Source: Segetibacter aerophilus (GTDB taxonomy: Bacteria > Bacteroidota > Bacteroidia > Chitinophagales > Chitinophagaceae). From it: DNA of 64,000 bases. Positions 45,956-54,249 of the stretch are shown here, in pieces. The position numbers and the translations under genes are program-made. The stretch covers positions 1 through 64,000 of the forward strand of contig NZ_BJYT01000005.1 of assembly GCF_007991655.1 (NCBI RefSeq), in the 5' to 3' direction. Every line of letters begins with the position of its first letter. The first letter of the stretch is position 1. The notes under the pieces were generated by a model. It was not told where the DNA came from and did no database searches. It worked only from the letters and a program-made list of their open reading frames with translations.

Positions 45956-45982
45956 GTACAAGTGAGTGACACAACGATGTAC
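45956..45982 (+). repeat. Dispersed intergenic repeat, class A copy (right arm of an inverted pair)
   Basis: GTACAAGTGAG and GTGACACAACGATGT match class A exactly up to the last few bases. Downstream similarity continues as AAATGCTCG at 45995-46003, as in the copy at 52400. Confidence 0.88.
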
Positions 45983-46070
45983 AATACAGAACTAAATGCT
46001 CGAACAAAAAGAAAAATATAGTCACTCGAAACCTTGCTAATATTTAAGTTCTCTCACTGAATGGGCAGAT

Positions 46071-46107
46071 AAAAAAGTCCCGAAGGATAAACCTCCGGGA
46101 CTTTTTT
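46071..46107 (-). terminator. Terminator after the GLPGLI gene
   Basis: AAAAAAGTCCCG pairs with CGGGACTTTTTT around a loop that includes a further GG/CC pair. It lies 20 bp past the stop of the minus-strand GLPGLI gene. Confidence 0.9.
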
Positions 46108-46126
46108 AAAACATTAATGAGCGCTT

Positions 46127-46936
46127 CTAACTTCCTCCCCTAATTGTAATATTGCCACCTTTAAAATTCTGTTGCATCTGCTGCATCAGTGCATCTCTTT
46201 CTTTTTGAAGTTCCTGTATCGTTACCTTCTTACCTTTTTGCGGCACTTTTATTTTTGCTACTTCGGTCTTTTCTGTAAGTTCAATTGCTTTGTAAAGGGT
46301 GCGGCCATTATTCAAATCCAGCTCCAGTATTAAACCAGGCAACTGCTTTGGGTACATGGGACCGGCAAAGACAGGTATATCAGTTGCGAACCACGCAGTT
46401 GAATAAGTAGTGTCTGTTACTTCCTCCTTCTTAATTTCACCATTAATCATTTGGGTTCGAGGCCTTTTACCTATTGTTTCTGCAGTTGCCTTTCTGCAGG
46501 GATGTCCAAGTATGTTTTTTGTTTCGTCGGAAATTTTCCAGTTCAATTGTTTTATATCCTCTTCAACAATGAATTTTTTACCACCAACTTCCACCTGGTC
46601 TGTTCGCTTCCCTGAATTGATATCTACAAAAGTTATGTCATCGGTACCTCCCATAAATGAAATACGAATTGGTCCACTAGAAGGTAATTCTTCCGGAGGC
46701 ATTTCATCATCTGCTTTTTGCCATATGGATTGATTGTTTCCAAACAGCAATTCAAAACGGTCTATTCTTGGTTGGCTTAAAATTTTGGCAACTTCAGGAT
46801 TTTCAGGCGCCCCTTGTAGCAGTAGGCGCCCCTGCATTTTCACCTGTCTTTCGTACAATACCCTTCCCTGTTTCATTTGGGCGATAGAAGAAAAAGCAGA
46901 AATGAGAAGTGCTGTTGAGAATACATATTTCTTCAT
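46127..46936 (-). CDS. GLPGLI-family exported protein
   Basis: 269 residues from ATG 46936 (MKKYVFSTALLISAFSSIAQ, a signal peptide). The family signature appears as KQLPGLILELDLNNG, preceded by ILGHPCRKATAET and an AWFATDIPVFAGPMYP segment, all typical of GLPGLI proteins. The family is restricted largely to Bacteroidota and has no proven function. It is often encoded with an outer-membrane receptor of the type found at 42879. It is divergent from the sensor kinase gene, with TTAAC direct repeats between them. Confidence 0.9.
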   Translation of the reverse strand: MKKYVFSTALLISAFSSIAQMKQGRVLYERQVKMQGRLLLQGAPENPEVAKILSQPRIDRFELLFGNNQSIWQKADDEMPPEELPSSGPIRISFMGGTDDITFVDINSGKRTDQVEVGGKKFIVEEDIKQLNWKISDETKNILGHPCRKATAETIGKRPRTQMINGEIKKEEVTDTTYSTAWFATDIPVFAGPMYPKQLPGLILELDLNNGRTLYKAIELTEKTEVAKIKVPQKGKKVTIQELQKERDALMQQMQQNFKGGNITIRGGS

Positions 46937-46995
46937 GTGTTGAGTTTTGTCAAAGTTATACATCGTCTTCTGGCGCACATGTTAATGCATCTATC

Positions 46996-47016
46996 ATTAA
47001 GGTTAATTAAGGTTAA
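46996..47016 (-). promoter_or_regulatory. TTAACCTTAA direct repeats, putative response-regulator site
   Basis: On the minus strand TTAACCTTAAT occurs twice with a 10-bp period (46996-47006 and 47006-47016). It lies 60 bp upstream of the GLPGLI start and 34 bp upstream of the kinase start. The spacing suits an OmpR-family dimer. The same pattern in the same orientation precedes the receptor gene at 42879. Confidence 0.5.
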
Positions 47017-47049
47017 TGACACATTTACCGTTTTAGTAATCCTGTACAT

Positions 47050-48753
47050 TTGATTTCAAATGGGCAGCGTTTGAAGCGTTTACAATGGTTAGTTGTTTTG
47101 ATGGTCGTTACACTGTTTGTTATAACAGCGTTTCAGTGCTATTGGATCTACAACAACTATCAGCGTGAGGCAACAACACTTCGGGTAAAGAGCAACTCTT
47201 TGTTCCGCCAGGTTGTTGAGGAAGTGCAGGCGTCGCATCTAAGGTTTGATACAGTTAAGACTAAAAACGTTAAAGAGGTTATTGACAATAATCTTCTTCC
47301 TGCAGTAAGCCAAACAATGTCAGCTCCCGCAAACGTTTCCCGGCGATCTATTGTAAGACTAACGAATACCGTTGTAAACCGTTTGAAGGATGATTCGACC
47401 GGCAAGGGAATTAACAATAGAAAAGAGGTATTTATTACGCTTAAGCCGGGCAGTTCATTTATTTCAAATGATAGTATCCATCCCCATACAATCAAGCTCG
47501 ATACTATAAATCCTGCCTCTATCGGCAATGTAGTAATTATAAATGGCGTTAGAAGCAGCGATAGTTCAAGCGCCCAGGATTTTCGTTTGCAAATGGCAGA
47601 ACGTTTAATGTCAAGGCAACTTCCACCACTGGGTACAAACAGGCATGTTGTAAGAATGGTATTATCAGAGAAGGATTCTAACCGCCAAAAAGAAAGACGA
47701 CTTTTTTTCAAAAAGAAGTTACCTAACATGCCGCCTGATGTTGATTTTGTTTATCGCATCTCAACACCATTCGATTCGCTTCCTCTTAATGAACTCTCTA
47801 ATGCCTATACAACAAAGAGTTCCGCTGACCGGTTGAATGTGCCTTTTAATATTTACAAAACCTCACGGAAAGAGGGGATAGTGGAAGAGAAGGATAATGA
47901 AGTTTTAGTTGGTATTGAACAACCTTCCATATATCGTTTAGAGCTCGGCAATAGTTTTCCTTACTTAATAGAAAAAATATCCTTGCCAATTGGGTTTTCT
48001 TTTTTTTTGGTCGCCGTAACCTTACTTTCTTTTGTAGCTTTTTATACAAGCCTGATTAGGCAACATAAACTGGCTGAAGTAAAGAATGATTTTATCAGCA
48101 ACATCACGCATGAACTAAAAACGCCCATTGCAACGGTTAGTGTAGCTATTGAGGCCTTGAGAAACTTCAATGCCTTGCAGGATAAAGAGCGGACAAAAGA
48201 ATATTTAGATATTTCTGAAGGTGAGCTAAACAGGTTGTCACTGCTGGTAGATAAAGTGCTTAAATTCTCAATGTTCGAGCAAGATAAAATTGAGTTACAA
48301 GTTGACACATTTGACATGAGGTTATTAGTTGAGGAAGTGGTTTCGTATTTACGTGTACAACTTGACAAAGCTGGAGCGATCGTTAAGATAGAAGCCGAGG
48401 GAAACACTGAAATGAAAGGAGACTTCATTCATTTGCAAAGCGTAATTTTTAACCTGCTTGATAATGCTATAAAATATACCGGCAAAGACGCCGCAATAAA
48501 AGTTGATATAAAAGGGTCGCTTGAACAACTGGTTATTGCTGTAAAAGATAACGGGCCAGGAATAGCACAAGAATATAAAGACAAAATTTTTGAAAAATTC
48601 TTTAGAGTGCCAACAGGCAATCAACACAACGTAAAAGGGTATGGACTAGGTTTAAGTTATGTCGCACACGTTATTCAAATGCATAAGGGGATGATCGAGG
48701 TAGAAAGCAGTGAAGGAAAAGGTAGCAGTTTCATTATTAAATTTCCACGGTAA
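47050..48753 (+). CDS. Membrane sensor histidine kinase
   Basis: 567 residues. TTG 47050 is the most plausible start, since no ATG precedes the first helix; TTG 47071 is an alternative. Membrane helix 1 (WLVVLMVVTLFVITAFQCYWIY) is followed by a ~275-residue periplasmic sensor region and helix 2 (ISLPIGFSFFLVAVTLLSFVAFY, near 318-340). The HisKA domain has phospho-acceptor H354 in SNITHELKTPIATV. The ATPase domain shows NLLDNAIKYT, DNGPGIA and GYGLGLSY. The response regulator gene begins 2 bp after its stop, so they form a two-component pair. Confidence 0.93.
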   Translation: MISNGQRLKRLQWLVVLMVVTLFVITAFQCYWIYNNYQREATTLRVKSNSLFRQVVEEVQASHLRFDTVKTKNVKEVIDNNLLPAVSQTMSAPANVSRRSIVRLTNTVVNRLKDDSTGKGINNRKEVFITLKPGSSFISNDSIHPHTIKLDTINPASIGNVVIINGVRSSDSSSAQDFRLQMAERLMSRQLPPLGTNRHVVRMVLSEKDSNRQKERRLFFKKKLPNMPPDVDFVYRISTPFDSLPLNELSNAYTTKSSADRLNVPFNIYKTSRKEGIVEEKDNEVLVGIEQPSIYRLELGNSFPYLIEKISLPIGFSFFLVAVTLLSFVAFYTSLIRQHKLAEVKNDFISNITHELKTPIATVSVAIEALRNFNALQDKERTKEYLDISEGELNRLSLLVDKVLKFSMFEQDKIELQVDTFDMRLLVEEVVSYLRVQLDKAGAIVKIEAEGNTEMKGDFIHLQSVIFNLLDNAIKYTGKDAAIKVDIKGSLEQLVIAVKDNGPGIAQEYKDKIFEKFFRVPTGNQHNVKGYGLGLSYVAHVIQMHKGMIEVESSEGKGSSFIIKFPR

Positions 48754-48755
48754 TT

Positions 48756-49442
48756 ATGGCGATCAAAGTACTATATGTAGAGGACGAATTGTTTCTTGGA
48801 AAAATTGTAAAGGAAAGTCTTGAAACCAGGGGATTTGACGTTCGTATGGAAGCTGACGGAACAAATGTGTTAAAACTTTTTAATGAATATCAACCAGATG
48901 TTTGTGTTTTAGATGTTATGTTGCCCAACAAAAATGGTTTTGAAATTGCCCGGGAGATCAGGGAAATTGATAAAACTGCACCGATCGTATTCTTAACTGC
49001 AAAGTCACAAACCGAAGATGTGGTAAAGGGTTTTACAGTAGGTGGCAACGACTACATAAGAAAACCTTTTAGCCTTGAAGAACTAATTGTTCGGCTCGAG
49101 AATGTGCTAAGAAATAAAGACAAAAAGGAAAGTGAAGAACACGAAACCATCCATCTCGGGAAGTTTACTTTTTATGTAAATAGATTGTCATTGGTATATG
49201 GTACAGAAGAAAAAAAACTCACTTTCCGTGAATCAGAGCTTTTAAAACTGCTTTATAGAAATCGCAATAGCATTATTGACAGAAGAGATATTCTCAATGT
49301 GATTTGGGGCAACGATTCTTTTTTCAACAGCCGAAACTTAGATGTATACATCACAAAGCTTAGGACCTATTTGAAGGACGAATTGAGAATTGAGATAATT
49401 ACGATCAAGGGCGTTGGATATCGGTTCGTAGTAGAAAACTAA
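48756..49442 (+). CDS. OmpR-family response regulator
   Basis: 228 residues. The receiver domain (1-120) has the phospho-acceptor D53 in VLDVMLPNKNG, acidic residues E9 and D10, T81 (VFLTAK) and K103 (IRKPF). The C-terminal winged-helix DNA-binding domain (about 135-228) contains LTFRESELLKLLYRNRN and RNLDVYITKLRTYL, ending IKGVGYRFVVEN. It is cognate to the kinase immediately upstream. Likely targets are the TTAAC-repeat promoters of the GLPGLI and receptor genes (inference). A strong terminator ends the operon. Confidence 0.95.
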   Translation: MAIKVLYVEDELFLGKIVKESLETRGFDVRMEADGTNVLKLFNEYQPDVCVLDVMLPNKNGFEIAREIREIDKTAPIVFLTAKSQTEDVVKGFTVGGNDYIRKPFSLEELIVRLENVLRNKDKKESEEHETIHLGKFTFYVNRLSLVYGTEEKKLTFRESELLKLLYRNRNSIIDRRDILNVIWGNDSFFNSRNLDVYITKLRTYLKDELRIEIITIKGVGYRFVVEN

Positions 49443-49476
49443 GCTCAACTTGTTGCTTGCTGTAGCACAAAAAAAT

Positions 49477-49501
49477 AAGAGACGGTTTTTGACCGTCTCT
49501 T
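49477..49501. terminator. Bidirectional terminator
   Basis: A 10-bp perfect stem, AAGAGACGGT with ACCGTCTCTT, around TTTTG, with A-rich left flank and T-containing right flank. It lies between the response regulator and the converging ychF. Confidence 0.88.
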
Positions 49502-49524
49502 TACATAAATAGATACTCTAGAAT

Positions 49525-50625
49525 TTATACATTGAATCTGAAGTGCATAATGTCCCCGTCTTCTACCAAGTAATCTTTTCCTTGTACTGCAAGTTTACCA
49601 TTGTCGCGACAAGCTGCTTCTGAACCGTATTTTATAAAGTCTGTGTACTTAATTACTTCAGCCCTAATGAAACCTTTTTCGAAATCTGTATGAATTACTC
49701 CGGCAGCTTGCGGAGCAAGCATTCCTTTTGTAATGGTCCATGCACGCACTTCCTGTACACCGGCGGTAAAATAAGTGGCAAGGTTTAGTAAGCGATAAGT
49801 TGAGGTGATCAGCCGCGCAACACCACTTTCATGTAATCCCATATCTTCTAAAAACAATTGCCTGTCTTCAAAACTCTCCATCACCGCAATTTCACTTTCA
49901 ATAGACGCGCTGATTAGCAATGTTTCAGCCTTTTCGTTTTTCACGGCTTCTTTCACCGCCTCTGAATGATTGTTGCCGCCTACAACGCTTTTTTCATCTA
50001 CGTTACATACATATATCACCGGCTTCATTGTAAGCAGGAAAAGATCTGCAAAATGCTTTTCTTTATCTTCCGGACTTACTTCAAAGCCGCGGGCATTTTT
50101 ACCTTGCTCCATAAAAGCCTTTAGTTGCTTTAGGAGGTCAAGTCCATGGAGGAATTCTTTATCGCCGGTTTTTGATAATTTCTCGTTTTTAGAGATTTTC
50201 TTATCTATTCCTTCAAGGTCTTTCAACTGAAGTTCTGTATCAATAATTTCCTTGTCCCTAACAGGATTTACATTGCCATCGACGTGAATAATATTATCGT
50301 CTTCAAAACAGCGAAGCACATGTATAATTGCATCGGTAGCACGAATGTTTCCTAAAAACTGGTTGCCTAAACCTTCACCTTTGCTTGCACCTTTTACCAG
50401 TCCGGCGATGTCAACAATCTCAACAGTTGCCGGAACAACGCGTTGAGGATTTACGATTTTTTCCAACGCAATCAATCTTTCATCAGGAACGGTGATCACC
50501 CCAATATTTGGTTCGATTGTACAAAAAGGAAAGTTTGCTGCAACCGCTTTAGCGTTACTGAGTGCATTAAATAGAGTTGATTTTCCCACATTTGGCAATC
50601 CCACAATACCTGCTTGAAGACCCAT
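49525..50625 (-). CDS. ychF: Redox-regulated ATPase YchF (Obg-related)
   Basis: 366 residues. P-loop GLPNVGKSTLFNALSNA, switch and G3 DIAGLVKGASKGEGLGNQFL, and the NxxE-type base motif (VCNVDEKS) that makes YchF prefer ATP over GTP. A helical insertion and a C-terminal TGS domain (VRAWTITKGMLAPQAAGVIHTDFEKGFIRAEVIKYTDF) complete it. It binds ribosomes and has been linked to stress responses. Length is as in E. coli (363). An AT-rich direct-repeat stretch (AATTAAAAATTAAAG) lies just upstream of the ATG. Confidence 0.96.
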   Translation of the reverse strand: MGLQAGIVGLPNVGKSTLFNALSNAKAVAANFPFCTIEPNIGVITVPDERLIALEKIVNPQRVVPATVEIVDIAGLVKGASKGEGLGNQFLGNIRATDAIIHVLRCFEDDNIIHVDGNVNPVRDKEIIDTELQLKDLEGIDKKISKNEKLSKTGDKEFLHGLDLLKQLKAFMEQGKNARGFEVSPEDKEKHFADLFLLTMKPVIYVCNVDEKSVVGGNNHSEAVKEAVKNEKAETLLISASIESEIAVMESFEDRQLFLEDMGLHESGVARLITSTYRLLNLATYFTAGVQEVRAWTITKGMLAPQAAGVIHTDFEKGFIRAEVIKYTDFIKYGSEAACRDNGKLAVQGKDYLVEDGDIMHFRFNV

Positions 50626-50778
50626 TATAATTAAAAATTAAAGATTAAAAATTCAAAAGACAAGGTGAACACTACATGTAAAAGACACCTCTCCATTTTG
50701 CGGCAAAAGTAGGTATTTGAAACTATAACCGTATTATTGTGACACTTAAATCACGACACCTAATATCAAACAGTATTA

Positions 50779-52278
50779 ATGGCATTGAGTAGGATTTGGT
50801 CGGCTTTCATTATTATAGCAGTTCTGGTTGCAGCATCAAAAGCAGTTTTCTTTGGAGATAGCCAGATATTTAGTCAAATGGTGGTAGGTAAGGCTGACGA
50901 TGCATATGATAGTGTTCGATATTTGATGATTGGTTCTCCCACCGAAACTGGTATCAAGACTAAAGAAGGGTTTGCTAAATATCTTTCCGCATTTGCTTAT
51001 GTAGCAGCCGACTCAGCTCATCCCGCTAATGTTATAATCAGCGACAAGGTTGACAATGACTCCATTTCTATCTTAAAAGGGGTAGAGGGAAAGATGGCCA
51101 TTTTTACTTACAAATCAATACAATCACGATTAGTCAAAAAAGCAGACGGAATCATTGAAACCTGTAAAAGCGCAGTTAACATCTGCATAGGTTTGATTGG
51201 TATCATGGCTTTATTTATGGGCTTTATGAGCATTGCGGAAAGGGCAGGGGGTATTCGTTTGTTGTCGCGAGTCATTGGTCCTTTTTTCTCCCGGCTATTT
51301 CCCGGTATCCCAAAGGGTCATCCCGCTCATGGGCATATGATGATGAATTTCTCAGCCAACTTGCTTGGTTTAGATAATGCGGCCACGCCTTTTGGATTGA
51401 AGGCAATGGAGAGCCTGCAGGAAATTAACCCGAAAAAAGACGTGGCGTCCGACGCACAGATCATGTTTTTGTGTTTGCATGCAGCCGGTTTTAACCTGAT
51501 ACCTGTAAGCGTTATCGCCGTTAGGGCTTCGATGAAATCGGCAAACCCAACCGATATTTTTGTTCCTTGTATGATTACCACTTTTGTAGCCACTATTGCT
51601 GCAATGATCATCGTTTCATATAAGCAGAAGATCAACTTATTACAGCCCGTGGTATTGGCGTGGGTCGGAGGTTTTTCGGTATTGCTTGTACTACTCGTGG
51701 TGTATTTAACCTCGTTAGATGCGCAATCGGTACAAACATTTTCTAATGTGCTAAGCAACGGACTTATACTGGTTATTTTTTTACTAATTATAACTGCAGC
51801 AGTTTATAAAAAAATCGATGTGTTCGATGCTTTTATAGATGGCGCGAAAGGCGGATTTGAAACGTCAGTACGTATCATTCCCTACCTCGTGGGAATGTTG
51901 GCGGCAGTAAGTCTTCTTCGTACAAGCGGAACGTTCGATGTGGTTATTAACGGGATAAAGTCTTTTTTTGCTGCCTTGGGTACTGATACCCGTTTTGTAG
52001 ATGCTTTGCCGACAGCCCTGATACGCCCGCTAAGTGGCGGAGGTGCGCGGGGAATGATGGTAGATGCAATGAAGAACTTCGGGGCAGATTCTTTTGTAGG
52101 CAGGCTTGCTTCTATAATGCAAGGCGCCTCAGACACTACCTTCTATGTGATTGCGATTTACTTTGGTGCCGTATCTATTAAGAATACACGGTATGCAGTT
52201 GGCGCTATGCTGATCGCCGACCTTGTCGGTTTACTGACTGCTATTACACTTGCTTATTTGTTTTTCGGGAATATTTAA
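50779..52278 (+). CDS. SpmA-SpmB fusion, nucleoside-recognition (Gate) domain protein
   Basis: A 499-residue integral membrane protein. The N-terminal part (VNICIGLIGIMALFMGFMSIAERAGGIRLLSRVIGPFFSRLFPGIPKGHPAHGHMMMNFSANLLGLDNAATPFGLKAMESLQ) is SpmA-like. The C-terminal part (GAKGGFETSVRIIPYLVGMLAAVSLLR and MMVDAMKNFGADSFVGRLASIMQGASDTTFYVIAIYFG) is SpmB-like. In spore formers these are separate genes needed for core dehydration. The fused form occurs in non-sporulating Bacteroidota with unknown function. A ~75-residue extracytoplasmic stretch lies between the first helix and the Gate domain. Confidence 0.9.
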   Translation: MALSRIWSAFIIIAVLVAASKAVFFGDSQIFSQMVVGKADDAYDSVRYLMIGSPTETGIKTKEGFAKYLSAFAYVAADSAHPANVIISDKVDNDSISILKGVEGKMAIFTYKSIQSRLVKKADGIIETCKSAVNICIGLIGIMALFMGFMSIAERAGGIRLLSRVIGPFFSRLFPGIPKGHPAHGHMMMNFSANLLGLDNAATPFGLKAMESLQEINPKKDVASDAQIMFLCLHAAGFNLIPVSVIAVRASMKSANPTDIFVPCMITTFVATIAAMIIVSYKQKINLLQPVVLAWVGGFSVLLVLLVVYLTSLDAQSVQTFSNVLSNGLILVIFLLIITAAVYKKIDVFDAFIDGAKGGFETSVRIIPYLVGMLAAVSLLRTSGTFDVVINGIKSFFAALGTDTRFVDALPTALIRPLSGGGARGMMVDAMKNFGADSFVGRLASIMQGASDTTFYVIAIYFGAVSIKNTRYAVGAMLIADLVGLLTAITLAYLFFGNI

Positions 52279-52289
52279 AGTTCTTCATC

Positions 52290-52316
52290 AAACATTCTTA
52301 CCGCCCTGTTCGTTTC
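52290..52316 (-). repeat. Dispersed intergenic repeat, degraded class C copy (left arm)
   Basis: AAACATTCTTACCGCCCTG followed by TTCGTTTC. By eye it shares about 18 of 27 positions with the class C copy at 61913. It is paired in inverted orientation with the copy at 52400. Confidence 0.5.
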
Positions 52317-52399
52317 TACCTGGTTGCTTGTGAGATGTATTCGGACATTATAGAACCTCACTTGCTGCCGGGTCAATAAAAGTCGAGTAATAACAATAG

Positions 52400-52426
52400 G
52401 TTGAATGGTGTGACACAACGATGTTA
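52400..52426 (+). repeat. Dispersed intergenic repeat, class A copy (right arm)
   Basis: The core and right part GTGACACAACGATGTTA match class A. The left GTACAAG is degraded. Downstream similarity (CTAACGCTCG at 52437-52446) matches the copy at 45956. Confidence 0.75.
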
Positions 52427-52502
52427 AATAGAATTCCTAACGCTCGTTCCACAATACTTCCTCTTTTAAATTCTCTTACCTTGCTTAAAATAATTCCACT
52501 AC

Positions 52503-53657
52503 ATGAATTTCCAATTCACTGAAGAACAACTGATGATAAAACAGGCGGCAAGGGATTTTGCCATTGCAGAATGCCTGCCGGGAGTAATAGAAAGGGACGA
52601 GCAACAAAAATTTCCAAAAGAACAGATAACCAAACTAGCTGACCTGGGGTTTATGGGTATGATGGTAGACCCGCAATACGGCGGTAGTGGAATGGATACT
52701 ATTAGCTACGTTTTGGCAATGGAGGAAATTAGTAAAATCGATGCAAGCGTGAGTGTTTGTATGAGCGTAAACAACAGCCTGGTTTGCTGGGGCCTCGAAG
52801 CGTTTGGAACGGAAGAACAAAAACAAAAATATTTAACCCCACTTGCCCAAGGCAAGAAGGATGGTGAATTATATATCGGCGCGTTCTTGCTAAGCGAGCC
52901 CGAGGCTGGAAGTGACGCTAGTTCTCAGCATACAACCGCCGAGGACATGGGTGACCACTACCTTGTGAACGGCACCAAAAATTGGATAACCAACGGCTCA
53001 ACATCTTCAGTGTACCTCGTTATGGCTCAAACTCACCCGGAGCAAAAAAGTCATGGTATCAATACTTTAATTATAGAAAAAGGGTGGCCCGGTGTGACAG
53101 TCGGGGGGAAAGAAAACAAATTAGGCATCAGGGGAAGTGATACGACTTCAGTAATGTTCGACAATGTAAAAGTGCCTAAAGAAAACCGGGTAGGCGAAGA
53201 CGGTTTTGGCTTTAAGTTCGCCATGAAAACTTTAGCCGGCGGAAGAATAGGCATTGCCTCCCAGGCATTGGGTATTGCCAGCGGAGCATATGAACTTGCA
53301 CTTAAATATTCAAAGGAGCGAAAGGCATTTGGCAAAGAGATTATGCATCACCAGGCGATACAATTTAAGTTGGCAGATATGGCTACCAGGATCGAGGCGG
53401 CAAGAGCGTTGTGTTTAAAGGCTGCGTGGCAAAAAGACCAGGGGCAGGATTATACGGTAAGCTCTTCGATGGCAAAAGTTTTCAGTAGTGAAACTGCGAT
53501 GTGGGCGGCGGTGGAAGCGGTGCAAATACATGGCGGCTACGGGTTTGTTAAGGAATATCACGTCGAGCGGTTAATGCGTGACGCGAAAATTACCCAAATC
53601 TATGAAGGCACCAGTGAAGTGCAGCGGATAGTAATCAGCCGCTTACTTTTGCAATAG
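52503..53657 (+). CDS. Acyl-CoA dehydrogenase
   Basis: A 384-residue FAD flavoenzyme, first step of fatty-acid or branched-chain acyl-CoA oxidation. The usual three-domain order is present: helical N-domain, middle beta domain (YIGAFLLSEPEAGSDASS, with the FAD-binding WITNGS) and a helical C-domain. The catalytic glutamate is E368 in IYEGTSEVQRIVISR. The pattern is closest to short-chain/butyryl-CoA dehydrogenases, but chain length is not certain. It precedes nuoA by 74 bp on the same strand. Confidence 0.93.
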   Translation: MNFQFTEEQLMIKQAARDFAIAECLPGVIERDEQQKFPKEQITKLADLGFMGMMVDPQYGGSGMDTISYVLAMEEISKIDASVSVCMSVNNSLVCWGLEAFGTEEQKQKYLTPLAQGKKDGELYIGAFLLSEPEAGSDASSQHTTAEDMGDHYLVNGTKNWITNGSTSSVYLVMAQTHPEQKSHGINTLIIEKGWPGVTVGGKENKLGIRGSDTTSVMFDNVKVPKENRVGEDGFGFKFAMKTLAGGRIGIASQALGIASGAYELALKYSKERKAFGKEIMHHQAIQFKLADMATRIEAARALCLKAAWQKDQGQDYTVSSSMAKVFSSETAMWAAVEAVQIHGGYGFVKEYHVERLMRDAKITQIYEGTSEVQRIVISRLLLQ

Positions 53658-53731
53658 GGTTCATGCTTTCCCAAACTGATTTTTATTCCGTTTCCCGATA
53701 CTCCTTATTTTTACATCGAAATTTCTACAAC

Positions 53732-54127
53732 ATGTATTTTTTAGACGCTGCAATAAATGAGGCAAGCACCTCGGCTAATTATTTTCCTATAGGGCTTCAG
53801 CTACTTTGTGCTATCGGCTTTGTTGGCTTGATGATGGGCCTTACTCACTTATTAGGTCCTAAACGAAAAACAAGCGATAAACTTCAAAACTTCGAAAGTG
53901 GTATAGAAGCGGTTGGTAATGCGCGTCAGCCGATGGCAGTAAAATATTTCCTTGTGGCCATCCTCTTTGTTTTGTTTGATGTGGAGGTTATTTTCTTTTA
54001 TCCTTATGCCGTAAACTTCAGGCAGTTAGGCTGGTCGGGCTTTGGGGCGCTCGCGATGTTTGTCGGTTTCTTCCTGGCAGGTTTTTACTATATTATTAAA
54101 AAGGGCGCGTTGCAGTGGGAAGATTAA
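53732..54127 (+). CDS. nuoA: NADH-quinone oxidoreductase subunit A
   Basis: 131 residues from ATG 53732 (MYFLDAAINEASTSANYFPIG). The upstream ATG 53663 would add a 23-residue tail not expected for NuoA. Three membrane helices are present, and the conserved loop GPKRKTSDKLQNFESGIEAVGNARQPMAVKYFLVAILFVLFDVEVIFFYPYA is diagnostic. It lacks the usual YECG cysteine motif: FESG is found in its place. Membrane arm of complex I, near the quinone entrance. It is followed by a 396-bp gap before nuoB. Confidence 0.93.
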   Translation: MYFLDAAINEASTSANYFPIGLQLLCAIGFVGLMMGLTHLLGPKRKTSDKLQNFESGIEAVGNARQPMAVKYFLVAILFVLFDVEVIFFYPYAVNFRQLGWSGFGALAMFVGFFLAGFYYIIKKGALQWED

Positions 54128-54222
54128 GATCAGAAAGAATTTTATAAGCAGGGCGAAAATTCCTGCTTTTTTCGTTTAAACCTGTATCGATAACTTTTTT
54201 GTTCAAACCGTTCTGCTTCTTT

Positions 54223-54249
54223 CAACATCGTTGTGTCACTCACTTGTAC
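54223..54249 (-). repeat. Dispersed intergenic repeat, class A copy, full match
   Basis: CAACATCGTTGTGTCACTCA followed by CTTGTAC is the exact reverse complement of the class A consensus. It lies in the nuoA-nuoB gap. Confidence 0.92.

Larger units (their letters stand above)
45708..46070. other. Intergenic region with an inverted pair of dispersed repeats
   Basis: Between the receptor gene and the terminator of the GLPGLI gene. The frame at 45711-45953 has no recognisable domain and contains one repeat copy in its middle, so it is not called. The region is dominated by the 195-bp inverted-pair element at 45788-45982. Confidence 0.65.

Noticed and set aside
49441-49470. Possible repeat relic (CAACTTGTTGCTTGC)
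   Set aside because: Similar start, but the core GCGACGC/GTGACAC is missing. Chance similarity is likely.
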